NCBI GenBank assembly: GCA_964549785.1
Contig: CAZJXA010000232.1
Location: forward strand, 1 to 5,223
Direction of reading: 5' to 3'
Length of the DNA stretch: 5,223 bases
DNA from: JBEIUO01 sp964549785
GTDB taxonomy: Bacteria; Planctomycetota; Phycisphaerae; Phycisphaerales; UBA1924
Positions 1 through 5,223 of the stretch are shown here, in pieces. A program made the translations under genes and the position numbers. Numbering within the stretch: position 1 is the stretch's first letter; every line of letters begins with the position of its first letter. Below the pieces are notes generated by a model. It saw only the letters and a list, made by a program, of their open reading frames with translations. It was not told the origin of the DNA and searched no databases.

Positions 1-846
1 GTCTTGCGCCCGGTTGGCGGTGACCAGGAGCGGCACTTCGCCGTCGAGCACACGCACAAGCAGCTCGAGTCGCAAATCGCGGGCGGGCGGGGTGGGCGGC
101 GGAAGCGAGGGCGAAACGGGAAGCGACGGCGACGCCGGAGGAGAGCCATCCGGAGTGCCGGGAAGGTCCGGAGCGTTGGCGGGGGCTGAGGCAGGGGACG
201 CGACCGGGGCGGTCGGGGCCGGAGCCGGGGATGCAAGGCCGCGCCGGTATTCCTGGGCTTTGATGAGTTGATCCCGGAGCATGGCCACCATTTTGGCGCG
301 TGTGCCGGGCGAAGTTCCACCCTTTTGGGCCCAAGGGCCGAGCGTAGCGGCAATGGCGGTGACGTCTTTTAATACGCTTTTCTCGACGGATTCGCCGGTC
401 GTTTTGATCGCCGCGAGCTGGCCGGAAATAAGTTCGCCCGGTGCGTGTCCGGTGTTGACCGTAGTGACACCGAGGCTGCGCACCCATGCGACCAAGTCGT
501 CGCGCGGGTTAAACGCATCGATGGCCCGAAGTTCCGGCTGGATGGGGCTGGAGCGCTCGAGTTGGTCGGAGTCGGCGGGAGAATTGAAGAGGCCCGAAAC
601 TCCGACCGTGCCGCGGCAGTCGATGAGGCCGGGCACGGCCACTTTGGCTTCGAGGATCGTGTGGCCGTCGGGGATCGGGGTGGAAGGGCCACCGACGGCG
701 GTGATGGTGCCGTCCGCTGCGATGATGATGATCCCGGGTTTGAGCGCCGGGCCGGCCATGGTGTACATGGTTTCTGCACGGATGGCGATTTGCGCTGAGG
801 CGCAGCAGGTGGAGGCGGCGAAGAAAAACAGGAGCAGCGTGCGCAT
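1..846 (-). CDS. Exported amidohydrolase-like protein, divergent metal site (3' end outside window)
   Basis: The reading frame is open for 282 codons from ATG at 846 to the window edge, so the C-terminus is missing. Residues 1-18 form a signal peptide (MRTLLLFFFAAS..., probable cleavage after ASA18), which suggests periplasmic location. A short beta-rich segment (residues 23-70, with IIIIAADGTITAVGG) leads to PGLIDCRGTVG at 72-82. This is the place of the PGLIDAHTHxG motif of imidazolonepropionase-like amidohydrolases. GVTTVNTGHAPGELISGQ (126-143) and KTTG also match that group. Both metal-binding histidines of the HxH motif are replaced, by Arg78 and Thr80. Near the edge, VTANRAQD (275-282) stands where relatives usually have a His-Ala-His-Arg-like segment. 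A Pro/Ala/Ser-rich insert occupies about 205-255. The family assignment is fairly sure; catalytic activity is doubtful. No clear Shine-Dalgarno precedes the start, which was chosen because it gives the signal peptide. It is the last visible gene of the minus-strand set, 91 bp after the glycosidase gene. Confidence 0.8.
   Translation of the reverse strand, partial: MRTLLLFFFAASTCCASAQIAIRAETMYTMAGPALKPGIIIIAADGTITAVGGPSTPIPDGHTILEAKVAVPGLIDCRGTVGVSGLFNSPADSDQLERSSPIQPELRAIDAFNPRDDLVAWVRSLGVTTVNTGHAPGELISGQLAAIKTTGESVEKSVLKDVTAIAATLGPWAQKGGTSPGTRAKMVAMLRDQLIKAQEYRRGLASPAPAPTAPVASPASAPANAPDLPGTPDGSPPASPSLPVSPSLPPPTPPARDLRLELLVRVLDGEVPLLVTANRAQD
82..234 (-). other. Pro/Ala/Ser-rich low-complexity linker inside the amidohydrolase-like gene
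   Basis: Residues about 205-255 of the amidohydrolase-like protein are almost entirely Pro, Ala, Ser, Thr and Gly, with degenerate units such as SPAPAPTAP and SPSLPVSPSLPPPTPP. It lies between the helix ending AQEYRRGL and the segment DLRLELLVRVLDGE, which looks like a continuation of the barrel. It is therefore an insert within the fold rather than a tail. It probably forms a flexible, disordered loop. Confidence 0.7.
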
Positions 847-937
847 GGATCGATGGTACGAGCCCCGGGGAAAGGGGGCCGACGCAGCGCAAGACGACAC
901 CGCAGCTCACAAGCAGGGAAGAATGGCCCCTTCGCGG

Positions 938-1984
938 CTATCTCGCGGCGGGTACGGTCGGCACCGGCGGCGCTGCCGTCCAAGTATCCTCCGATTCCTC
1001 AATCGCTGTTTCGCGCTTGATCCCGTCTCTGAGACGGACACCCAAGTGCATGGCGATCGGTCGGAAAGTCCCATCGCTGGGCGTGTTGAGAAGTCGTTCA
1101 TCGGTCGGAGACCTATAGACGAAGGAGCTGGACCCGCCACCGTCGAGGTTCAGGGCGTCGTCGGCCCCGGAGGCGATCAGGATATCGGCGAGTTCGGGCA
1201 ACGTGAGTCCGACGCTGCGCCCCGGCTGGTCCCCATCGGCGACGACGATGAGCAGAATGCGGCCGTTGCGGGTGACGCCCACGCCGGTGCGCGGGTGCCG
1301 GGTGAGGGGATCGATTCGGGCCGAGTGGGCGGTGTTAATGCCATTCTCAACCAGAAGACCGGTACTGTCGGTGGACGCCGCGGAAGCGCCGATCCCGGCC
1401 ACGGCGTCCCACGCTCCGACGAGGTCGTCAAACCCGAAGCGGCCGACTCTGGCCGTCCCGCTTCGCGCGAAGATGATCGCGGGATCGGGACGGCCCTTGA
1501 ACTCGCGGACGGGGGAGACGACAAACCCCTCGCTGATGGCGAGGCCGAGAACGTCGGCGAAAAGCCGGGGAGCGATCTCGTGAGGGGGCGGACCCGCCGA
1601 CGGCAGGGGCGGCCCACCGTCCGAACTGGCGGCGGCCCGCGAAGCGTTGGCGGCGAGCGTTGTTGGGCTTATCACCCTCGTGAACATATTCGCGTTGATG
1701 GCGAGAGCGGCATCCGATTCCGTTGCCCAGTCCGGCACCGTGCGGAGGATCGCCTCGGGGTCCAGATCTGTTTTCTTGATCGGCTCGGTCACGAGAATCT
1801 CAATCTGCGGATCGGTGAGTTCGACCCTGGCGATGTAGAGCACCACGGGGCCGTCGGGCGTGATGTGGACGCGTGAAGCCACTTCGAGCGGCTCGGTTGC
1901 CGGCGCGTTGAAAACCGCTCCCCACGAACAGAACGAGAGAACGCCGAGCCGCGCGAGGCGGCCCATTCCGGGCGTCGGGACCAT
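938..1984 (-). CDS. Exported phosphodiester glycosidase family protein (NAGPA domain)
   Basis: The protein of 348 residues (ATG at 1984, stop TAG at 938) has a signal-like N-terminus, with Arg9 and Arg12 followed by hydrophobic LGVLSFCSWGAVF and small residues (NAPA). The mature part matches the NAGPA fold, named after the enzyme that removes GlcNAc from GlcNAc-phosphodiester-mannose. ALAINANMF (93-101) corresponds to the family's AINGxxF-like segment. RTGVGVTRNGRILLIVVADG (232-251) is followed by LTLPELADILIASGADDALN and the hallmark NLDGGGSSSF at 279-288. RPIAMHLGV (308-316) closes the domain. A low-complexity Ala/Ser/Pro loop lies at about 109-138. Bacterial members cleave sugar phosphodiesters or related glycosides outside the cytoplasm; the substrate here is unknown. 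The frame stays open upstream to an ATG at 2116, which would overlap the preceding gene by 16 bp. I prefer 1984 (or ATG 1966) because the 44-residue extension would bury the signal peptide. No candidate start has a good Shine-Dalgarno. Confidence 0.87.
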   Translation of the reverse strand: MVPTPGMGRLARLGVLSFCSWGAVFNAPATEPLEVASRVHITPDGPVVLYIARVELTDPQIEILVTEPIKKTDLDPEAILRTVPDWATESDAALAINANMFTRVISPTTLAANASRAAASSDGGPPLPSAGPPPHEIAPRLFADVLGLAISEGFVVSPVREFKGRPDPAIIFARSGTARVGRFGFDDLVGAWDAVAGIGASAASTDSTGLLVENGINTAHSARIDPLTRHPRTGVGVTRNGRILLIVVADGDQPGRSVGLTLPELADILIASGADDALNLDGGGSSSFVYRSPTDERLLNTPSDGTFRPIAMHLGVRLRDGIKRETAIEESEDTWTAAPPVPTVPAAR

Positions 1985-2100
1985 ATTCAGGGGCTGCGAT
2001 GGCAATTCGGGTCTATCTCTCGTGAGGGAAGTCGATGGGCAAGCGTCTGAGTCTATGACTTCGCAGCTGCCTAAAGGACCCGAGGGCACCTGCGGTTCTG

Positions 2101-3168
2101 TCAGACGAGTTGACATCCGCCCTTTACTTGGCTCTGCCGTTCCGCTTCCAAGATTCGTGTGACGTCCAACGCATCGTCGAGCGTCGCGCGGAGGGTGAAG
2201 GGTTCGCCTCTCCTCATTGCCGAAACGGCGGCCAGCATGTGGGCGGCCTCGCCTTCATAGCCACTGACGCCGGGGAGGTCAATCGTTTCGGCGTGATTGG
2301 CGCGGTACACCCGGAGCGGTGAGGTTGGGTCGGCGAGGTCGAAGACCGCCGTTGCACCCTCGAAAAGCGCGGTGTAACGCATCGTGAAGGGGAAGCCGGG
2401 GGCGTGGTTCCACCCGCCCTGAGCGATAACGTGCGCCGGAGCGTTCTCGCCCGGGTATCGGTACGCGGTCGTGCAGTGATCGAGCGTACCGACGCACGTC
2501 ACTTTCGCGGGAACCCCGAAGCACCAGAGCGCAAAGTCGGCGTCGTGGATATGAAGATCGACGAGCGCGCCACCGGTGCGGGCGGGGTCCGAATAGAACT
2601 CCTTGGACCAGTTCGGGCCGCTGCCGAGTCTCTGGAAGGTGACCCCGATAAACCGGCCCCACTCTCCTCGACCGCCGCGAGCCTCGTCGACGCGGTCCTT
2701 CAACCAAGGCCACCCGGGCCAGAAACGCATGCACATGGCGGGCATGACGACGACGCCGGGGTTAGCCCGCGCGGCCGAGACCAGTCGCTTGACCTCCGAG
2801 GACCGCGTCGCGACCGGTTTCTCGATGAGGACGTGGATTCCCGCGCCCACGGCGGCGACGCCGAGTTCGATGTGGGTGTCGGTGGGCGTGCAGATGCTGA
2901 CGACGTCGACCGTGCCGCTCGCGATGAGCGCGGCGGCATCCGAGAATCGCTCGGCACCGTGAATCGAGCGGACGAGCGCGGCGGCATCGGCTGTGGCGGT
3001 GGCGAGATTACCCGTGGATGCGGCCATGGCCCGCTCGATGTGCGGATCCGCGACCGCCGCGATGCGGGCCTCGGCGCCGGCCGCCATCGCGGAGCGATAG
3101 GCCGCGAGATGAGTACGGCCCATGAAGCCCAAGCCGATGATGCCGATTCTGATTTCGCCGATTGGCAC
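2101..3168 (-). CDS. Gfo/Idh/MocA family NAD(P)-dependent oxidoreductase
   Basis: This 355-residue protein has the normal length and two-domain order of the family. The Rossmann domain opens with IRIGIIGLGFMGRTH (6-20), containing the GxGxxG nucleotide-binding motif. VDVVSICTPTDTH (87-99) and HVLIEKPVA (112-120) follow; the EKP lysine (117) is the usual catalytic/cofactor-site residue. The C-terminal alpha/beta domain carries MRFWPGWPWLK (147-157) and GGALVDLHIHDADFALW (199-215), with His208 in the conserved D-x-x-I-H-D active-site segment. The family oxidises or reduces sugars, inositols and related polyols in the cytoplasm; the substrate cannot be read here. It starts with GTG; no ATG lies near the N-terminus, and an AGGAA site overlaps the stop codon of the preceding isomerase gene 12 bp upstream, suggesting translational coupling. 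No signal peptide is present, so it is presumably cytoplasmic, unlike the two exported proteins that follow. Confidence 0.93.
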   Translation of the reverse strand: MPIGEIRIGIIGLGFMGRTHLAAYRSAMAAGAEARIAAVADPHIERAMAASTGNLATATADAAALVRSIHGAERFSDAAALIASGTVDVVSICTPTDTHIELGVAAVGAGIHVLIEKPVATRSSEVKRLVSAARANPGVVVMPAMCMRFWPGWPWLKDRVDEARGGRGEWGRFIGVTFQRLGSGPNWSKEFYSDPARTGGALVDLHIHDADFALWCFGVPAKVTCVGTLDHCTTAYRYPGENAPAHVIAQGGWNHAPGFPFTMRYTALFEGATAVFDLADPTSPLRVYRANHAETIDLPGVSGYEGEAAHMLAAVSAMRRGEPFTLRATLDDALDVTRILEAERQSQVKGGCQLV

Positions 3169-3177
3169 GGTGTGGAG

Positions 3178-3182
3178 TTCCT
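3178..3182 (-). promoter_or_regulatory. Ribosome binding site for the oxidoreductase gene
   Basis: The minus strand reads AGGAA, 9 nt before the GTG start at 3168. It overlaps the TAG stop of the isomerase gene (3181-3183). This supports the GTG start and implies coupled translation. Confidence 0.6.
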
Positions 3183-4026
3183 ACAGGGATGAATCGGGGC
3201 GAAACGTTTGGATGAACGCGGCGGCATGGGCGACGTCCGCGATACGGGATTCACCGGCCTCGCGTTCGATGACGAGCGGTATGTCGCGGTCGGCGGAGGC
3301 TAGGTTCGCGAAGAAGCGTGGCCAATCGACGGCTCCGTCACCCACCCGAACTTCGCTGCCCCAGGTTCCCGGCGTTGCTGATGGCAACGCGTCCTTGATG
3401 TGCACTTGCAGGACGTGCGGGAGGAGTTTCTGGAGTGCGACGACCGGGTCGCCCATGCCATACAGAATCATGTTGGCTGGGTCGAAGTTAACGCCGATGT
3501 GGGCGACGGGTCGGAGGGATTGGTTGACGTCGTGCAGGGCGGCGAGCAGGGTGTCGGCGTCTTCCTGCCCGGTTTCAAGGGCCAGGGTGATGTTGTGGAT
3601 GGCGAAGACATCTGCAACCTGTCGGAGGCGGTCAATCATGCGGTCCCGAGCCGGATCGGAGCTGTCGTGGGGCAGAAAGCCGGCGTGCAAGGTGACCAAC
3701 GGAAGCCCGAATCGGGTGGCGACGGCGGCGCATGCCTCGGCGTTTCGGAGGTTGGCTTCCCAATGGGCATCGGGCCTCAGCCCCCCCGTGGCCTTGATGC
3801 TTTCGAGCGTGCTGTAGTCTTCGGCACAGGTGGACATCATGCCGGACCCGATGCGGATGCCGTGGGAAAGAAGAAGTTCGGAAGTTTCGTCGGCACTCCA
3901 CACCCCGGAGCGGATGGGATCCAGGGCCAGTTGGACGCTGGACAGACCGCAGGCATGGACGTAGTCCGCCAAGTCGGCGGGCGAAGTTGGGCGGAGGGAC
4001 CAAGAGCAGACGGAGGGGGAAGGCAT
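3181..4026 (-). CDS. Sugar phosphate isomerase/epimerase-like TIM-barrel protein (xylose isomerase-like, AP_endonuc_2 family)
   Basis: The 281-residue protein has the usual length for this family and no signal peptide, so it is expected in the cytoplasm. Beta-strand motifs of a xylose isomerase-like TIM barrel occur in order: SSVQLALDP (29-37), GIRIGSGMM (56-64), LPLVTLHAGFLPH (108-120), ITLALETGQE (146-155), HIGVNFDPANMILYG (176-190), VLQVHIKDA (205-213) and IPLVIEREAG (249-258). The likely divalent-metal ligands are Glu151, Asp182, His209 and Glu254 or Glu256, so the site seems intact. VGDGAVDWPRFF (228-239) is the usual segment before the last strand. Family members isomerise or epimerise sugars and keto-inositols and are often encoded beside Gfo/Idh/MocA oxidoreductases, as here. 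The exact reaction is not deducible. The start ATG at 4026 has GAGGGG 10 nt upstream. It is the first gene of the minus-strand set and may be the promoter-proximal one. A run of seven G in the coding strand (3781-3787) encodes Gly81-Gly82 without breaking the frame. Confidence 0.9.
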   Translation of the reverse strand: MPSPSVCSWSLRPTSPADLADYVHACGLSSVQLALDPIRSGVWSADETSELLLSHGIRIGSGMMSTCAEDYSTLESIKATGGLRPDAHWEANLRNAEACAAVATRFGLPLVTLHAGFLPHDSSDPARDRMIDRLRQVADVFAIHNITLALETGQEDADTLLAALHDVNQSLRPVAHIGVNFDPANMILYGMGDPVVALQKLLPHVLQVHIKDALPSATPGTWGSEVRVGDGAVDWPRFFANLASADRDIPLVIEREAGESRIADVAHAAAFIQTFRPDSSL

Positions 4027-4036
4027 GTTTCGTCAT

Positions 4037-4042
4037 CCCCTC
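4037..4042 (-). promoter_or_regulatory. Ribosome binding site for the isomerase/epimerase gene
   Basis: GAGGGG on the minus strand ends 10 nt before the ATG at 4026. An earlier ATG (GGGGATGACG) lies in another frame, so this site decides for 4026. Confidence 0.5.
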
Positions 4043-4338
4043 AGAGGTCAAGAAACTCGACACCGATTCGGGCGCTGCTTTGTCTTGAGTGGGTCGTCGA
4101 GGGTCTCCAGTAGGAGTCGCACGCGGATCGCGAGTTCGAGTTGCGCGATCAACGGCGATTGTAGAGCGATCGTCGAGATTCCGCAGGGGGTGATAAGGGT
4201 TGAGAGTCTGCACCACCGAACCGCGGCCATTGCGGATGCACTCCTGCGTTTTCGCAAGCACGGAACGGATTGGAGCCTTTGTCGCCAAGGTCTCGTGAAA
4301 CCAGCGCGGCCGCGGCGGAAAGGGGGTAAAGACCTTAT

Positions 4339-4357
4339 CTCAAAACGCCTTTTTGAG
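4339..4357 (+). repeat. Inverted repeat, 7-bp perfect stem
   Basis: CTCAAAA (4339-4345) and TTTTGAG (4351-4357) are perfect reverse complements around a 5-base loop. No T-run follows on the plus strand, so an intrinsic terminator is unlikely. Its right arm overlaps the left arm of the dyad at 4353-4373, so the two structures would exclude each other in RNA. Confidence 0.5.
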
Positions 4358-4373
4358 GGTGTTACACGTTCAA
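4353..4373. promoter_or_regulatory. Putative operator: 21-bp dyad TTGA-N2-GTGTTACAC-N2-TCAA
   Basis: The dyad is centred on T4363. Eight of the ten base pairs across the axis are complementary: the inner GTGT/ACAC and the outer TTGA/TCAA, with mismatches only at 4357/4369 and 4358/4368. It lies about 84 bp before the start of the collagen-like gene and about 330 bp from the isomerase gene. Length and symmetry resemble binding sites of dimeric helix-turn-helix regulators. No regulator gene is in the window, so the factor is unknown. Confidence 0.4.
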
Positions 4374-4421
4374 CATCGGTTGCATGAATGGCCGGTCGCG
4401 GGTAAGGTGTTGACCGAAGGC

Positions 4422-4437
4422 TTGCTCGAGAGAGCAA
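4422..4437 (+). repeat. Small hairpin with GAGA (GNRA-type) loop in the probable 5' leader of the collagen-like gene
   Basis: TTGCTC (4422-4427) and GAGCAA (4432-4437) form a perfect 6-bp stem closed by GAGA, a loop of the stable GNRA class. The stem ends 6 nt before the Shine-Dalgarno at 4444. If transcribed it could affect ribosome access or mRNA stability. Confidence 0.4.
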
Positions 4438-4443
4438 CGCCTC

Positions 4444-4448
4444 AGGAG
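4444..4448 (+). promoter_or_regulatory. Ribosome binding site for the collagen-like gene
   Basis: AGGAG lies 8 nt before the ATG at 4457. It is the best Shine-Dalgarno in the window and fixes the start of the collagen-like protein. Confidence 0.8.
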
Positions 4449-4456
4449 ACACCATC

Positions 4457-5223
4457 ATGCGCGCTTCTCGTATTGCTGCCTTTGCGTTGGCAGCCGTTCT
4501 CGCGTCGGCGAACCCCGCGACGTTCGCGGGCGCCCCGATCGGCAATTCGTTCACCTTCGCCGCGTACCTCCGGGTTTCCGGCGTAAATCGTAACGGACCC
4601 GCGGACTTCCAATTCCGGCTCTATGACTCGCTCACCGGCGGGGTGCAGGTCGGTCCGACGCTGCAAGCATCCAATGTGAACCTTGTGGAAGGATTCTTTT
4701 CGGTAAGTCTGGACTTCGGGACCGGCGTCTTCGCGGGGGCTCAGCGGTTCTTGCAGGTTTCGGTGCGGGACACTAACTCCGGCCCGTTTACCACGCTGAA
4801 TCCACGGCAGTTTCTCTCGGCCGTGCCCTACGCCTTGTATGCGATGAACAGCCCGCCCGGAACCCAAGGCCCCATCGGGCCCGCCGGGCCGACGGGACCC
4901 ACGGGTGCGGGCGGGGCAGCGGGGCCGATTGGTCCGCAAGGGCAACCGGGCGCGGTCGGCGCTACTGGCCCGCAAGGTGTGGTGGGTGCCGCCGGTGCCC
5001 AAGGTCCACAAGGTGATACGGGTGCAACAGGTGCAGCCGGTGCCCAGGGACCGCAGGGTGATGCAGGAGCAACCGGAGCAAGCGGCCCGCAGGGTCCGCA
5101 AGGTTTAATGGGGATACCGGGGTCGCAAGGCGACACCGGCGCAGCTGGCCCCGTGGGTCCGCAAGGGGCGCAGGGTGACACCGGGCTCACGGGCGCGACC
5201 GGCGCACAAGGGCTGCAGGGCGA
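4457..5223 (+). CDS. Secreted collagen-like (Gly-X-Y repeat) protein, 3' end outside window
   Basis: The frame is open for 255 codons and runs off the window. Residues 1-24 are a signal peptide (MRASRIAAFALAAVLASANP..., cleavage near ATFA24). Residues about 30-130 form a compact, probably beta-rich domain containing DFQFRLYDSLTGGVQVGPT (50-68), GFFSVSLDFGTGVFAGAQRF (79-98), LQVSVRDTNSGPFTTLNPRQ (99-118) and SAVPYALYAM (121-130). I recall this pattern as a recurring N-terminal domain of collagen-like and related surface proteins in environmental bacteria. From Gly135 there are 40 consecutive Gly-X-Y triplets with no break. Proline is mostly in X; Y is rich in Gln, Thr and Ala, as in bacterial collagens that lack hydroxyproline. 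The only charged residues in this part are four Asp, each in a Q-G-D context. It probably forms a secreted trimeric triple helix at the surface or in the matrix. A C-terminal domain, if any, is not visible. It is transcribed away from the minus-strand genes, so functional linkage to them is not implied. Confidence 0.9.
   Translation, partial: MRASRIAAFALAAVLASANPATFAGAPIGNSFTFAAYLRVSGVNRNGPADFQFRLYDSLTGGVQVGPTLQASNVNLVEGFFSVSLDFGTGVFAGAQRFLQVSVRDTNSGPFTTLNPRQFLSAVPYALYAMNSPPGTQGPIGPAGPTGPTGAGGAAGPIGPQGQPGAVGATGPQGVVGAAGAQGPQGDTGATGAAGAQGPQGDAGATGASGPQGPQGLMGIPGSQGDTGAAGPVGPQGAQGDTGLTGATGAQGLQG
4994..5083 (+). repeat. Two tandem 45-nt units in the collagen-like region
   Basis: Two 15-residue units (residues 180-194 and 195-209, GAQGPQGDTGATGAA and GAQGPQGDAGATGAS) lie in tandem. 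They share 34 of 45 bases. Eight of the 11 differences are at third codon positions and only two residues change. This indicates an old duplication kept at the protein level. Related, more divergent units continue downstream. Confidence 0.7.

Larger units (their letters stand above)
4027..4456. other. Divergent intergenic region, no convincing gene
   Basis: These 430 bp separate the minus-strand gene set from the plus-strand collagen-like gene and should hold promoters for both. Frames crossing the region are open in places, but their translations are Arg/Ser/Pro-rich, match no family I recognise and continue antisense into the flanking real genes. The stretch from about 4320 to 4390 is richer in A and T than its surroundings. 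It holds a 7-bp hairpin, a 21-bp dyad and several small palindromes, and is the likeliest regulatory zone. No strong sigma70-type -35/-10 pair is evident on either strand. Confidence 0.6.

Noticed and set aside
863..870. CCCCGGGG palindrome between the glycosidase and amidohydrolase genes as a terminator
   Set aside because: There is no T-run on either side and short GC palindromes are expected in DNA of this composition.
281..1876. Plus-strand 531-codon open frame opposite the amidohydrolase and glycosidase genes
   Set aside because: It spans two genes with clear family motifs on the other strand and has the low-complexity Arg/Gly/Asp composition of an antisense shadow in high-GC DNA.
2404..3192. 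Plus-strand 262-codon open frame opposite the oxidoreductase gene
   Set aside because: The minus strand carries GxGxxG, EKP and the D-x-x-I-H-D segment in order; the plus frame is Arg/Asp/Gly-rich with no motif.
4158..4163. TACAAT on the minus strand as a -10 element for the isomerase-led gene set
   Set aside because: It matches the -10 consensus well, but no acceptable -35 lies 16-18 bp upstream, so it could be chance.
4380..4408. TTGCAT / TAAGGT as a promoter for the collagen-like gene
   Set aside because: Spacing is 17 bp, but each element matches only three of six consensus bases.
4048..4554. Minus-strand 168-codon open frame across the divergent intergenic region
   Set aside because: It runs antisense into the signal peptide and N-terminal domain of the well-supported collagen-like gene, has Arg/Ser/Pro-rich sequence without a recognisable motif and no clear ribosome binding site.
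4828..5190. Minus-strand Pro/Cys/Gly-rich open frame opposite the collagen region
   Set aside because: Its repeats are simply the reverse complement of Gly-X-Y codons, where GGN read backwards gives Pro/Ala-like codons.

Overview
The window is a high-GC bacterial segment that looks like accessory chromosomal DNA from a Planctomycetota-type organism. This is an inference from protein character: an exported amidohydrolase of the imidazolonepropionase-like group, an exported phosphodiester glycosidase, a Gfo/Idh/MocA plus TIM-barrel isomerase pair, and a secreted collagen-like protein with a beta-rich N-terminal domain. Shine-Dalgarno sites are patchy: clear before three genes, absent before two. 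No rRNA, tRNA, CRISPR array or mobile element is visible.

Layout. Four genes lie head to tail on the minus strand and read from right to left: a sugar phosphate isomerase/epimerase-like protein (3181-4026), a Gfo/Idh/MocA oxidoreductase (2101-3168), an exported NAGPA-type phosphodiester glycosidase (938-1984, with a possible longer start at 2116) and an exported amidohydrolase-like protein (1-846, C-terminus beyond the window). The first two are only 12 bp apart and look translationally coupled. The later gaps are about 116 bp (or a 16-bp overlap with the longer start) and 91 bp. A 430-bp intergenic region (4027-4456) separates this set from a divergent plus-strand gene (4457 to window end), which encodes a secreted collagen-like protein with 40 uninterrupted Gly-X-Y triplets before the window ends.

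How the genes may work together. The glycosidase could release sugars outside the cytoplasmic membrane, while the two cytoplasmic enzymes resemble those that oxidise and isomerise or epimerise sugars or inositol-like compounds. No substrate can be read from the sequence. The amidohydrolase-like protein lacks the histidines expected at two metal-binding positions and may not be an ordinary metal hydrolase. The collagen-like protein is probably a separate surface or extracellular structural protein.

The most notable non-coding feature is a 21-bp dyad at 4353-4373 in an AT-richer patch of the divergent intergenic region, which looks like a transcription factor operator. A small hairpin with a GNRA-type loop sits just before the ribosome binding site of the collagen-like gene. 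No clearly new multi-gene system is visible. The points most worth a second look are the divergent amidohydrolase, the dyad and the collagen-like protein.
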